Below, in pieces: positions 1-7,512 of a DNA stretch of 18,870 nucleotides. A model generated the notes under the pieces. That model did not search any database. It had not been told where the DNA came from and was given only the letters and a program-made list of their open reading frames with translations. Location: contig LT649598.1 in the NCBI GenBank assembly GCA_900128395.1, positions 1 to 18,870 of the forward strand, written 5' to 3'. This DNA is from Stramenopiles sp. TOSAG23-2. Taxonomy: Eukaryota; Sar. Positions within the stretch are counted from its first letter, which is position 1, and every line of letters begins with the position of its first letter. The position numbers were made by a program, and so were the translations under genes.

Positions 1-467
1 CTAAGTGAGGAAAATAAAAATAAAAATGGTAATAATGTTATGAAGAAGAATGATACTGATGTTGAATGTGGTGAAGTGAAATTAGAGTTGCAGCAGCAAC
101 GGCAAAAGAAGGGGGGAGGGAGTGAAAACTGCTGCACTTCTTGTTTAAGAAATATGAAAAGCTCGGCATATCATAAAGAAGATGAATTATGGAAATTGAA
201 ACAGTGACTGAGTGTAGTGAATTTGTCTTAAAGTTTAAGAATGAATTGGAAAAGTTAGAATGTAAAAACAAAGAAAATATAAAACATAAAGCAGAAATGG
301 AAAAAATGATAGGGCAAGCTCAAAAATTTATGAGAAATTTAGAAAACTTTAATATTGTTAAATTACCGAAGATAATAGAAGGAATGAAACAACAAAACAA
401 CAATAATAACATCAGCAGCAGTGACAACGTCAAAATGAAAAACCGTAAACTTTCGTATTCACGATGA
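1..467 (+). CDS. C-terminal part of an unrecognised protein, partial at 5', apparent frameshift near 199-207
   Basis: From base 1 the first frame is open for 68 codons up to a TGA at 205-207. It is rich in Asn, Lys, Glu and Gln and contains a CCTSC cluster. A second frame is open from about 189 and runs to a TGA at 465-467. It encodes a Lys/Glu-rich, probably coiled-coil stretch (heptad-like around KFKNELEKLECKNKEN) and a basic tail ending RKLSYSR. The two frames overlap by a few codons, and the helical character continues if one base is missing around the AAAC at 199-202. I therefore read this as one gene with a one-base frameshift, from sequence error, allele damage or an unseen intron, rather than two genes. 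The start lies outside the window. I do not recognise the family. It converges on the LRR gene. Confidence 0.5.
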
Positions 468-724
468 ATATACAAGAAATATTGGAAAATGTGGTAGAAA
501 AGCATATATAATATATATTAATTTATAATATGATATTATATAACTCAGGATAAATAAGAGAATTTTTTATATTACTCAGGATCATTTATTTAAATCATTT
601 TTGATTTGAGACTTTAATTTTACGGGAGTATGCATATAATATGGATAAAAGAAATTTATATATATATTGAATAATAATTTTTATAAAAAATAAAATACGA
701 GGGGCTCTCCGTATAAAAAAGTTT
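468..724. other. AT-rich intergenic stretch between convergent genes
   Basis: This stretch separates the 3' end of the fragment gene from the probable ancestral end of the LRR gene. It is very A+T rich, with TA-dinucleotide runs near 507-540 and 655-670. I see no convincing ORF, RNA gene or repeat in it. It presumably holds the 3' untranslated and polyadenylation signals of both flanking genes, but no single signal can be singled out. Confidence 0.4.
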
Positions 725-802
725 TTACCCAATTGCTCCATAATTTTTATTTTGTTTATAATTACAAGTATGATCATCATCACTACTAATACTACTATCA
801 TC

Positions 803-986
803 ATCATTTTTATCAACTGAATTAAAACGAATGTTTGATAAAATATTTTTCATTCCTTGAATATTTAAGTCTGGAGGAGTAAAAACACTTGCAAATCATT
901 TTTATCAACTGAATTAAAACGAATGTTTGATAAAATATTTTTCATTCCTTGAATATTTAAGTCTGGAGGAGTAAAAACACTTGCAA
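803..986. repeat. exact 92-bp tandem duplication at the 3' end of the LRR gene
   Basis: Bases 803-894 and 895-986 are identical and directly adjacent. The length, 92, is not a multiple of three, so reading on the minus strand shifts frame on entering the lower copy and stops at 865. Each copy encodes, on the minus strand, the stretch around PPDLNIQGMKNILSNIRF near the protein C terminus. The absence of any mismatch points to a very recent event or an assembly join. Confidence 0.95.
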
Positions 987-2721
987 TCGATCCACGTAAT
1001 CCTTTTTTTTTATTTCTTTGTCGTTTTTCTTTTGATCTTTTTGTTAATAATTTGGTTGCATGGTTTGGCAATGCCATTGTTATTGGAGATTTTCGAAATG
1101 CTTGCGCATCACGTAAACTATCAATAGCATTTTGTGATAATTGCGTTAATAACGTCAATTTTTCCAATGTAAGATTACGATATTTTAAACAACTTGCCAA
1201 GCTCAAGGCACCATCATTTAATATGTGATTACCACTTAAATTTAATTCTATTAAATGCTCATTTTCCTCTAATCCTTCAGCTATTTTAATTAGACCATCA
1301 TCTGTAATATTATTCATATTTAAATTTAATAATTCCAATTTGCTTCCTGTGGTTTTCAACGCTTCACCAAATGCAGAACATCCTAAATCACCAATTTGAT
1401 TGAAATATAAATTTAATTCTTTAATTGTTGTATTTGCCATTAGCATTGCACTGAGTGCAAATCCACCAGTATCTGTGATTAAATTTTCCTCTAAATTTAA
1501 TTTCAACACGGAAGAATTATTTTGCAAAGCAGCACTTAAAAATTTAACATCGTCATCCGTCAAATCGATTTTGTGGAAATCCAATATTACTGGTTGATAT
1601 GCTTTATGATGATAACTCAATGTTTTAGCTATTATATTAAATGGAAGTACTGACCAATCTATTCGTAAATCGGTTAAACCAATATTTGTTTGAAGTGCTA
1701 AAGCAAGTTTAACATTGCCTTCGATACCAAATAATTTATTATCTTCCAACTTTAATATTTGCAATGTTTTGTTCTTTTTCCCAATTAGTTTCGCGATTGC
1801 ACTTGCACTAGCAACATCAAGCGAATTATCACTTAAATCTAATTCAGTCAATGACTCATCGGTTTCCAATGCTTTGACTATATCAAAAATACCAGAACCA
1901 ATATCGCAACTTGATAAATCTAATGTATATTCATTTAATGTTCCATTTAAAAATCTACGTTTCTTTTCTTCTTTTGATGTTTTACATAATTCCCATGATA
2001 AGACAACACTTAAATACAATATACCACCTAATGTAGTGATTCCATAGCCACATATCATTGGAATTGGTGTTATATTGCTTATAATAGCAGTTAACAATGC
2101 AGCTACACCAAATAAATCAAAAATAATTAATACAATCAAAATTAAATATGAATAACGCTTAATGCCTAAACTTAAAAATACATATTTTTCTGGCGCAAAT
2201 ATATACAATAATAAATCCAATTTTCGCTCATTATAGGTAGCAGTTGTATCCATTAATAGATAAATTGGATTAACTATTGAGCAAATAATTGTTAAAAGAA
2301 AATAAATAATTTCTCGAACTCCTACTACTAACCCAAAAATTAACTGTAACTGATCTAACTCATCACTATAACTATAAAAAGCAAACCAATATAACAAAGG
2401 TTGCATCCAGTGCCAAATACATAAACGTATAATAGCAACTAATACAGCAGCTGTATTGGTTAAACCCAAGCGTCTCCGTGCTTCTAACCAATTAAATCGC
2501 TTCACTTGCACGGCAGTCATTGTAACTTCACTGGATCCATCTGTTGTCCCTTGAATAAGAGATGCTTGGAAGCCATCATATGTTTTATCAACAGTTGCTT
2601 TACATAACGAGTCAAAAAAAAGTTGTGATATCTTTCCACCAATTGCGCGTCCCAAAAATGGAGCTAAGACACCAATGACTAAGTATATATATTCTTTCCC
2701 AGTTGTCGGTGTAAATCCCAT
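865..2721 (-). CDS. membrane-anchored leucine-rich-repeat protein (ribonuclease-inhibitor-type repeats)
   Basis: The 618-residue product has a hydrophobic N-terminal half and an LRR C-terminal half. Likely membrane segments lie near residues 11-26, 92-116, 127-156, 191-215 and 221-244. From about 265 to 525 there are repeats of about 28 residues with the pattern LxxLxLxxNxIxxxGxxxLAxxL (for example LTELDLSDNSL at 291-301, IKELNLYFNQIGDLG at 433-447 and LIELNLSGNHILNDG at 490-504), typical of NLRC3/RNase-inhibitor-like LRRs. A Lys/Arg-rich patch follows (KRSKEKRQRNKKK, 561-573). The repeats probably face the cytosol as a protein-binding surface; partner unknown. The last nine residues (LQVFLLLQT) result from a 92-bp tandem duplication that shifts the frame. 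Without the extra copy the frame would run to a TAA at 725-727, giving 634 residues with an Asp/Ser-rich tail. The ATG at 2719-2721 is used because an upstream duplicate ATG reaches a stop after 12 codons. Confidence 0.82.
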   Translation of the reverse strand: MGFTPTTGKEYIYLVIGVLAPFLGRAIGGKISQLFFDSLCKATVDKTYDGFQASLIQGTTDGSSEVTMTAVQVKRFNWLEARRRLGLTNTAAVLVAIIRLCIWHWMQPLLYWFAFYSYSDELDQLQLIFGLVVGVREIIYFLLTIICSIVNPIYLLMDTTATYNERKLDLLLYIFAPEKYVFLSLGIKRYSYLILIVLIIFDLFGVAALLTAIISNITPIPMICGYGITTLGGILYLSVVLSWELCKTSKEEKKRRFLNGTLNEYTLDLSSCDIGSGIFDIVKALETDESLTELDLSDNSLDVASASAIAKLIGKKNKTLQILKLEDNKLFGIEGNVKLALALQTNIGLTDLRIDWSVLPFNIIAKTLSYHHKAYQPVILDFHKIDLTDDDVKFLSAALQNNSSVLKLNLEENLITDTGGFALSAMLMANTTIKELNLYFNQIGDLGCSAFGEALKTTGSKLELLNLNMNNITDDGLIKIAEGLEENEHLIELNLSGNHILNDGALSLASCLKYRNLTLEKLTLLTQLSQNAIDSLRDAQAFRKSPITMALPNHATKLLTKRSKEKRQRNKKKGLRGSIASVFTPPDLNIQGMKNILSNIRFNSVDKNDLQVFLLLQT

Positions 2722-2833
2722 ATCGTTTATTACGTTGTATATCTATTGCTATTTTACTTTGTTTCTTTCCCAGTTGTCGGTGTAAATCCCATATCGTTTA
2801 TTACGTTGTATATCTATTGCTATTTTACTTTGT
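2692..2833. repeat. exact 71-bp tandem duplication over the start of the LRR gene
   Basis: Bases 2692-2762 and 2763-2833 are identical and adjacent. The unit contains the initiator ATG with ten codons of coding sequence, plus 5' leader. The upper copy therefore supplies a decoy ATG (2790-2792 on the minus strand) whose reading frame ends after 12 codons with the sequence GKETK and a stop. If transcribed, it would be an upstream ORF. Confidence 0.95.
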
Positions 2834-3322
2834 CTGTACATATGTATTCATAGTTTAAGTTATTTCATTTCATTCAATTCCATCATCAATATATATATAT
2901 ATATCCATGGATATGGATTTTAGATATAATACTTCTGTTCTGATTGTTGTTGTCTTATTTGCTTGTTGCTTGTACCAGGTATAAAAATGAGAAGAAAGAA
3001 GAGGATTATTGGAGGATTATTATCCCTTACCATCAGGTATTATAGCTAGTGTGACTCTATTAGTGGATTTCAAAATGGTAGTTAATTTAAGTACTAATTT
3101 AGTATACTAATTTATGTATATTTGATAGAGAGGTATTGGATATTACAAAAAATCGGATATTCTTAGTTTATTCATCAAAATAACTATTGGCTATTTTTGG
3201 ATTATTTTTTGTAATATCCAATACGCACATACCTCTCTATCAAATATACAAATGTATTATAGAGTTTTTGCTAAAATATAAAAAAAAAATATATATATAT
3301 ATATGTACAATATGTATATTCA
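2834..3322. other. intergenic region upstream of the LRR gene and downstream of the Rieske gene
   Basis: No convincing gene. The region holds a TA microsatellite next to a 14-bp palindrome, atatccatggatat, at 2901-2914, and a TATA-like stretch (ggtataaaa) near 2979. It also contains a large imperfect inverted repeat at 3116-3249 (listed separately) and a second TA run near 3288-3304. The LRR promoter must lie in its lower part, since that gene is transcribed leftward. Confidence 0.5.
3116..3249. repeat. imperfect inverted repeat with arms of about 38 and 46 bp
   Basis: Arm 3116-3153 is the reverse complement of arm 3204-3249, apart from an eight-base block (approximately tacgcaca on the plus strand, 3222-3229) present only in the right arm. 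Matching blocks are tacctctctatcaaatatac (right arm) and attttttgtaatatccaa. The spacer is about 50 bp. It could form a long hairpin or cruciform between the LRR and Rieske genes. It may be a small MITE-like element or a strong 3'-end structure; I see no clear target-site duplication. Confidence 0.8.
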
Positions 3323-3528
3323 TCTCTCTCTCTGATACCCGTATATACCTAATATCCTTATTCCTCTCTCTCTCCGTTTTTACAACTTCGCCTTTCCTGA
3401 ACCTTCAAGCATTGTTAAAAACATTTCTCTCTCTCTGATACCCGTATATACCTAATATCCTTATTCCTCTCTCTCTCCGTTTTTACAACTTCGCCTTTCC
3501 TGAACCTTCAAGCATTGTTAAAAACATT
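3323..3528. repeat. exact 103-bp tandem duplication at the 3' end of the Rieske gene
   Basis: Bases 3323-3425 and 3426-3528 are identical; the match extends one base further. The unit comprises the last 14 or so codons and stop of the oxygenase plus CT-rich 3' flank (tctctctctctgatacccg). The copy next to the gene supplies the functional end; the outer copy is a non-coding remnant, so the protein is unaffected. Confidence 0.95.
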
Positions 3529-5576
3529 TTATGACGATATATTAAAGCCGGTTCATGTTTGCCAAATATAGTTTCCGCATCTTTTGATTCAGCAAATGAA
3601 CGTTGCATTTGATGCAATATTGGAAAGTCTTCAGTACATACAACATCCATGAACTGACCAAATCTATTATTAAGCAACACTCTGTCCTGATCGGTTTCTG
3701 GAACTTTATAGTTGTACATGGTAACTTTCACTATACATTCGTCAACTTTTTTCCCTGGCCATGCTTGTGTCACACGTACACCATCTGTACTGACAATCAT
3801 GGATGTATTTGGTGCTATAACAAATGTTTGTGTGCAATGTGATAATCCACATGGTTCCAACCATCTTTCTTTTGGCACATGTCCATCGGCCATTAATTGC
3901 AATGATTGGCTACCTAAAGTCATGCATGAATGTTGTGCTTTGCCATTTTTGTCATCAAACCATCGAAAGATAACACTATTACCTACCAATTGTTCACTTA
4001 ATCCTGGATGAAGTGATGAAAAATGATACGCTTCACCAAACGTATCAATAGGCAATTTCCAATTTGCCTTAATAAACATCTCTTGTGAAACTACAACAAA
4101 GTTTTTGTCCACTTGATATGTGCTTAATTCTTTTATTAAGTCAGAATTCATGATATTTTCCTTTAATAATTCGTAATCAATACTATTTTTTGGATGCGAG
4201 ACAACAAATAAGATTCCACCGATTTCAGCAGAAGGCAATTCAATTAAATTGCGATTGCCTAGATCTACATTCGTATTATTGTCAAAACCTTGTTCAAATG
4301 GAACATTTAATAAATCGCCATCTGAGCCATATGCCCAACTATGATACGGGCATACATGGACTTGTGTATTTCCACGAGGGTTTTCCTTTTGTACAACTTC
4401 CATTCCCCTATGTCTACAAACATTTTCAAATGCATGAAATTTCATATCCACATCGCGTGTCAGAAGAATAGATTTACCACTCATTTCAATTCGTACGAAG
4501 TCATTTGCTTTTAGCACATCAGAACTTAGGCCAGCCCAAATATAATTTGATTTAATATAATCCACTTCAGTTTGAAATCGATTTTCCTCCTTGTAGGTAG
4601 CATATCCATTGGTAATAAATGGTTCTGGAAATGGCATATCTGTTGTCTTATTTTTTAAGTTTTCGACAAATCGATGAATAATTGGACGTATTATGTCATC
4701 AACCTCAGGTAGCATGGCATACGGTGATATTGCTGCTGTATGTGGCGTTTCTAATGGCCATTCCTTAGGTATTTCTCCAGTTAAATTATATTGCAGTCGA
4801 GCATTTGGTGCACGTATTTCACCAGATCTGATCTTGTCCAACATTGCCCGTTGTGGAGCCCTTTGTGCTTCTCTACCTCAGGTAGCATGGCATACGGTGA
4901 TATTGCTGCTGTATGTGGCGTTTCTAATGGCCATTCCTTAGGTATTTCTCCAGTTAAATTATATTGCAGTCGAGCATTTGGTGCACGTATTTCACCAGAT
5001 CTGATCTTGTCCAACATTGCCCGTTGTGGAGCCCTTTGTGCTTCTCTTATTTGTAATAGCTGGTCCATTGAAACCATTTCTCCATATGGATTTTCGATTG
5101 GATAAGTGGAATCTGCTTCGATCCATTCACCTTTCATAGCTCTATTCAGAGCATCATTTGATGTAGTTGTTGGATTTGTCGTTGCTCCACTAGTTGTTCC
5201 AGCTGTATAATGCGGACAAACGGCACATTTCTCTCTCATATTTCCAGATGTCCAACATTGCCCGTTGTGGAGCCCTTTGTGCTTCTCTTATTTGTAATAG
5301 CTGGTCCATTGAAACCATTTCTCCATATGGATTTTCGATTGGATAAGTGGAATCTGCTTCGATCCATTCACCTTTCATAGCTCTATTCAGAGCATCATTT
5401 GATGTAGTTGTTGGATTTGTCGTTGCTCCACTAGTTGTTCCAGCTGTATAATGCGGACAAACGGCACATTTCTCTCTCATATTTCCAGACACATTATGTC
5501 TACTTAGTCCTTTACTTTCACATTTTTCACCTCGTTGCATGTGTAAGCAACGTGGTAAATCTTCAATATCTTGCAT
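3483..5576 (-). CDS. Rieske-type non-haem iron oxygenase, reading frame interrupted by two tandem duplications
   Basis: The main open segment (3483-4844, 453 residues) has the Rieske [2Fe-2S] motif C143-R-H145 and C165-P-Y-H168. Its catalytic domain has NWKLPIDTFGEAYHFSSLHP (261-280), giving mononuclear-iron ligands H274 and H279, and a probable third ligand D406 in CTEDFPILHQMQ. This is the ring-hydroxylating / choline or carnitine monooxygenase superfamily: electrons pass from the cluster to Fe(II), which activates O2. The substrate cannot be told. The N-terminal 106 residues are encoded up to an ATG at 5574-5576 but are separated by duplications of period 241 and 173 bp. Each shifts the frame and leads to a stop, although they total a multiple of three. 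With one copy of each, the protein would be 559 residues, with Cys at 10, 19, 37 and 40 near the N terminus. The damage may be an assembly fault, a pseudogene allele or spliced sequence. A ferredoxin-type reductase partner is expected but is not in the window. Confidence 0.8.
4702..5047. repeat. exact 173-bp tandem duplication inside the Rieske coding region
   Basis: Bases 4702-4874 and 4875-5047 are identical and adjacent. The unit encodes, on the minus strand, residues from about QRAPQRAMLDKIRSGE to AMLPEV. The period is 3n+2, so it breaks the frame. On the coding strand the unit ends in AGGT. A GT-AG excision from 4876 to 4704 would remove exactly one period and restore LPEVDD. Confidence 0.95.
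5009..5489. repeat. 240-bp direct duplication (period 241) in the 5' part of the Rieske gene
   Basis: Bases 5009-5248 equal 5250-5489, with a single unmatched T at 5249 between them. The lower copy overlaps the upper unit of the 173-bp duplication, so the two events are nested. The frame shifts by one on crossing from the upper to the lower copy. An AGGT on the coding strand (5132-5129 and 5373-5370) would allow precise removal of one unit if it were spliced. Confidence 0.95.
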
Positions 5577-5648
5577 TATAATTTGTTGTTGTTGTTGTTA
5601 TTATTATTGCTATTCTTTCGTGTTTCTCTCTCTGTCTGTCTCTTTCTG

Positions 5649-6251
5649 TTTTATATATTCAGCACTGAAGGTAAATTCGATTTTATTTTGTAAATAAACA
5701 CTAGCCAGAGCAGATATCTTTTTTTTACTGTATTAATACCTGGTATAGCTATATATACATTATAGCACTATACCTGGTAACTAAACTGTGTTGGACATAA
5801 GAACTGTGTTTTAATATGCACACAGCATTAGAACGCAGAAGAATCGCAATTATTTACTTGTAGCTTTATAGAGCTGTTACTGAATGTTACTAAACTTCAA
5901 ATACAAACAAGAAAATAGATATTATTATATCGTCTGAGTTTTATATATTCAGCACTGAAGGTAAATTCGATTTTATTTTGTAAATAAACACTGGCCAGAG
6001 CAGATATCTTTTTTTTACTGTATTTAATACCTGGTATAGGCACCATATTAATAGCTATAATAGCACTATAACTAAACTGTGTTGGACATAAGAACTGTGT
6101 TTTAATATCCACACAGCATTAGAACGCAGAAGAATCGCAATTATTTATACTTGTAGCTTGTATAGCTTAAGCTTTATAGAGCTGTTACTGAATTAGAATG
6201 TTACTAAACTTCAAATACAAACAAGAAAATAGATATTATTATATCGTCTGT
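5649..6251. repeat. diverged tandem duplication of about 290 to 310 bp
   Basis: The segment from 5649 (ttttatatattcagcactga) to about 5938 is repeated from 5939 to about 6251 with several substitutions and indels. Examples are ctagccagag versus ctggccagag, a one-base length difference in tattaatacc/tatttaatacc, gcacacagc versus ccacacagc, and an extra gtatagctta block in the second copy. Unlike the other duplications in the window, this pair is clearly diverged, as two haplotypes or older paralogous copies would be. Confidence 0.85.
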
Positions 6252-6669
6252 CAAGCAGAATAAATACAATTACATAGTATACATATTGAACGTAGACACA
6301 GTAACAATATAACTTTTCTTATACATTATTTAAAAAAAAATATAATAATATGAAATTTACTCCACCGCAATCACAAAAAAAATCATCTATCCATAATAGA
6401 CGTATTTTAAAACCAACAGTAGTTATCTCATCGAATGTTACTAAACTTCAAATACAAACAAGAAAATAGATATTATTATATCGTCTGTCAAGCAGAATAA
6501 ATACAATTACATAGTATACATATTGAACGTAGACACAGTAACAATATAACTTTTCTTATACATTATTTAAAAAAAAATATAATAATATGAAATTTACTCC
6601 ACCACAATCACAAAAAAAATCATCTATCCATAATAGACGTATTTTAAAACCAACAGTAGTTATCTCATC
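6196..6669. repeat. 237-bp tandem duplication with one internal SNP
   Basis: Bases 6196-6432 and 6433-6669 match throughout except for one position: ccaccgcaatc in the first copy versus ccaccacaatc in the second. The unit joins intergenic leader to the first 27-28 codons of the small basic protein. The match starts inside the end of the diverged 290-bp repeat. Confidence 0.93.
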
Positions 6670-6757
6670 AACACGAAAAAACAATAATGATAATAATGCA
6701 CCTAATATGATAAACAGAAGAATGGTAAAGAAAACACTTTTCTTATACATTATTTAA
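6350..6757 (+). pseudogene. two truncated copies of the start of the downstream basic-protein gene
   Basis: The ATG and first codons (MKFTPPQSQKKSSIHNRR) occur at 6350, 6587 and 6774. The first copy runs 28 codons and then enters duplicated leader, stopping at 6467-6469 after 39 residues. The second runs 50 codons before the junction and stops at 6755-6757 after 56 residues. Only the third copy leads into the full gene. Both fragments are by-products of the 237-bp and 187-bp duplications, not independent genes. Confidence 0.8.
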
Positions 6758-6924
6758 AAAAAAATATAATAATATGAAATTTACTCCACCGCAATCACAA
6801 AAAAAATCATCTATCCATAATAGACGTATTTTAAAACCAACAGTAGTTATCTCATCAACACGAAAAAACAATAATGATAATAATGCACCTAATATGATAA
6901 ACAGAAGAATGGTAAAGAAAACAC
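6549..6924. repeat. 187-bp tandem duplication with one internal SNP
   Basis: Bases 6549-6735 and 6736-6922 match (two further bases also agree), except at the same G/A site seen in the 237-bp repeat. The lower copy has ccaccacaatc and the upper has ccaccgcaatc. Across the three copies the site therefore reads G, A, G. The unit holds the gene's immediate leader and first 50 codons. Confidence 0.93.
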
Positions 6925-7418
6925 ATATGAATATGTCATATTCATTTTTGAAATACACAACTGTAAAGATAAATAAAGATGCATTTTTAAAGAAACGAAA
7001 AGCACCGATCACACCGCCATATAACTCCATATCATCACAGAATCCAACAAAAAGAAGACGAAAACGTTCTTTAAATGTTGTTAGTTGTCATGATAGTAAT
7101 AGTAGTAATATTTTAACTCATAATAATAATGTAGAAATAAAACCATCTGCACCACCACCACCATCAATGATAGTTGTACATGGGAAAAATCGTTTGCCTT
7201 CCTTACTAAATATATTTCAAATTTCATTAGATAAAGAATTCAAAAATTTCGAAAGGAAAACAAATGAAGCCGTAAATAAAATATCAAATAGATTATCCAG
7301 AGTTCATCGAAAATACAAATATGTAATTAATAAAAATCGAAAAAGAACAAAATCTAATGATATAATAGATGAACCAGTTGTGGTAGCACGTGTTGTACGT
7401 CGTCGATACAGTAGATAA
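6774..7418 (+). CDS. small, very basic low-complexity protein, probably nuclear; family not recognised
   Basis: The product has 214 residues with abundant Lys, Arg, Asn and Ser. It has a classical nuclear-localisation-like cluster TKRRRKR (92-98), a PSAPPPPS proline run (124-131) and a probable amphipathic helix (about 145-185, DKEFKNFERKTNEAVNKISNRLSRV). Its basic tail, RRRYSR, resembles the RKLSYSR end of the fragment gene at the window start. No enzyme motif, signal peptide or membrane segment is visible. The start is the third of three duplicated ATGs; only this one leads into the complete frame. The gene is convergent with the remodeller gene, whose stop lies 94 bp away. A DNA- or chromatin-binding role is possible but rests only on composition. 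Confidence 0.65.
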   Translation: MKFTPPQSQKKSSIHNRRILKPTVVISSTRKNNNDNNAPNMINRRMVKKTHMNMSYSFLKYTTVKINKDAFLKKRKAPITPPYNSISSQNPTKRRRKRSLNVVSCHDSNSSNILTHNNNVEIKPSAPPPPSMIVVHGKNRLPSLLNIFQISLDKEFKNFERKTNEAVNKISNRLSRVHRKYKYVINKNRKRTKSNDIIDEPVVVARVVRRRYSR

Positions 7419-7512
7419 TACGATAAGAAGAGTGTGAGAAAAGTACTATATGATACAAAGAATTGTTTTATATATATAATTTATCTCTCTCTCTATTTTA
7501 ATTTTTTCTTTT

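Larger units (their letters stand above)
5577..6773. promoter_or_regulatory. divergent, repeatedly duplicated region between the Rieske gene and the small basic protein gene
   Basis: This 1.2 kb stretch separates two genes transcribed away from each other, so both promoters should lie here. It begins with a TTG and TTA repeat (about 5584-5607) and a CT-rich run. A diverged 290-bp duplication follows, then nested 237-bp and 187-bp duplications that carry two broken copies of the start of the downstream gene. The motif tacctggta occurs three times (about 5737, 5771 and in the second 290-bp copy). I see no independent gene. Confidence 0.55.

Noticed and set aside
205-207. Programmed -1 frameshifting at the first gene
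   Set aside because: No X-XXY-YYZ slippery sequence and no evident downstream stem; a missing base is simpler.
595-816. 73-codon minus-strand frame beyond the LRR stop
   Set aside because: It is low-complexity Met/Ile/Val/Lys sequence in a different frame from the single-copy extension of the LRR protein, with no other support.
3187-3438. 83-codon plus-strand frame in the intergenic region
   Set aside because: It consists of inverted repeat, TA run and CT microsatellite, and its end is a duplicated antisense remnant of the Rieske 3' end.
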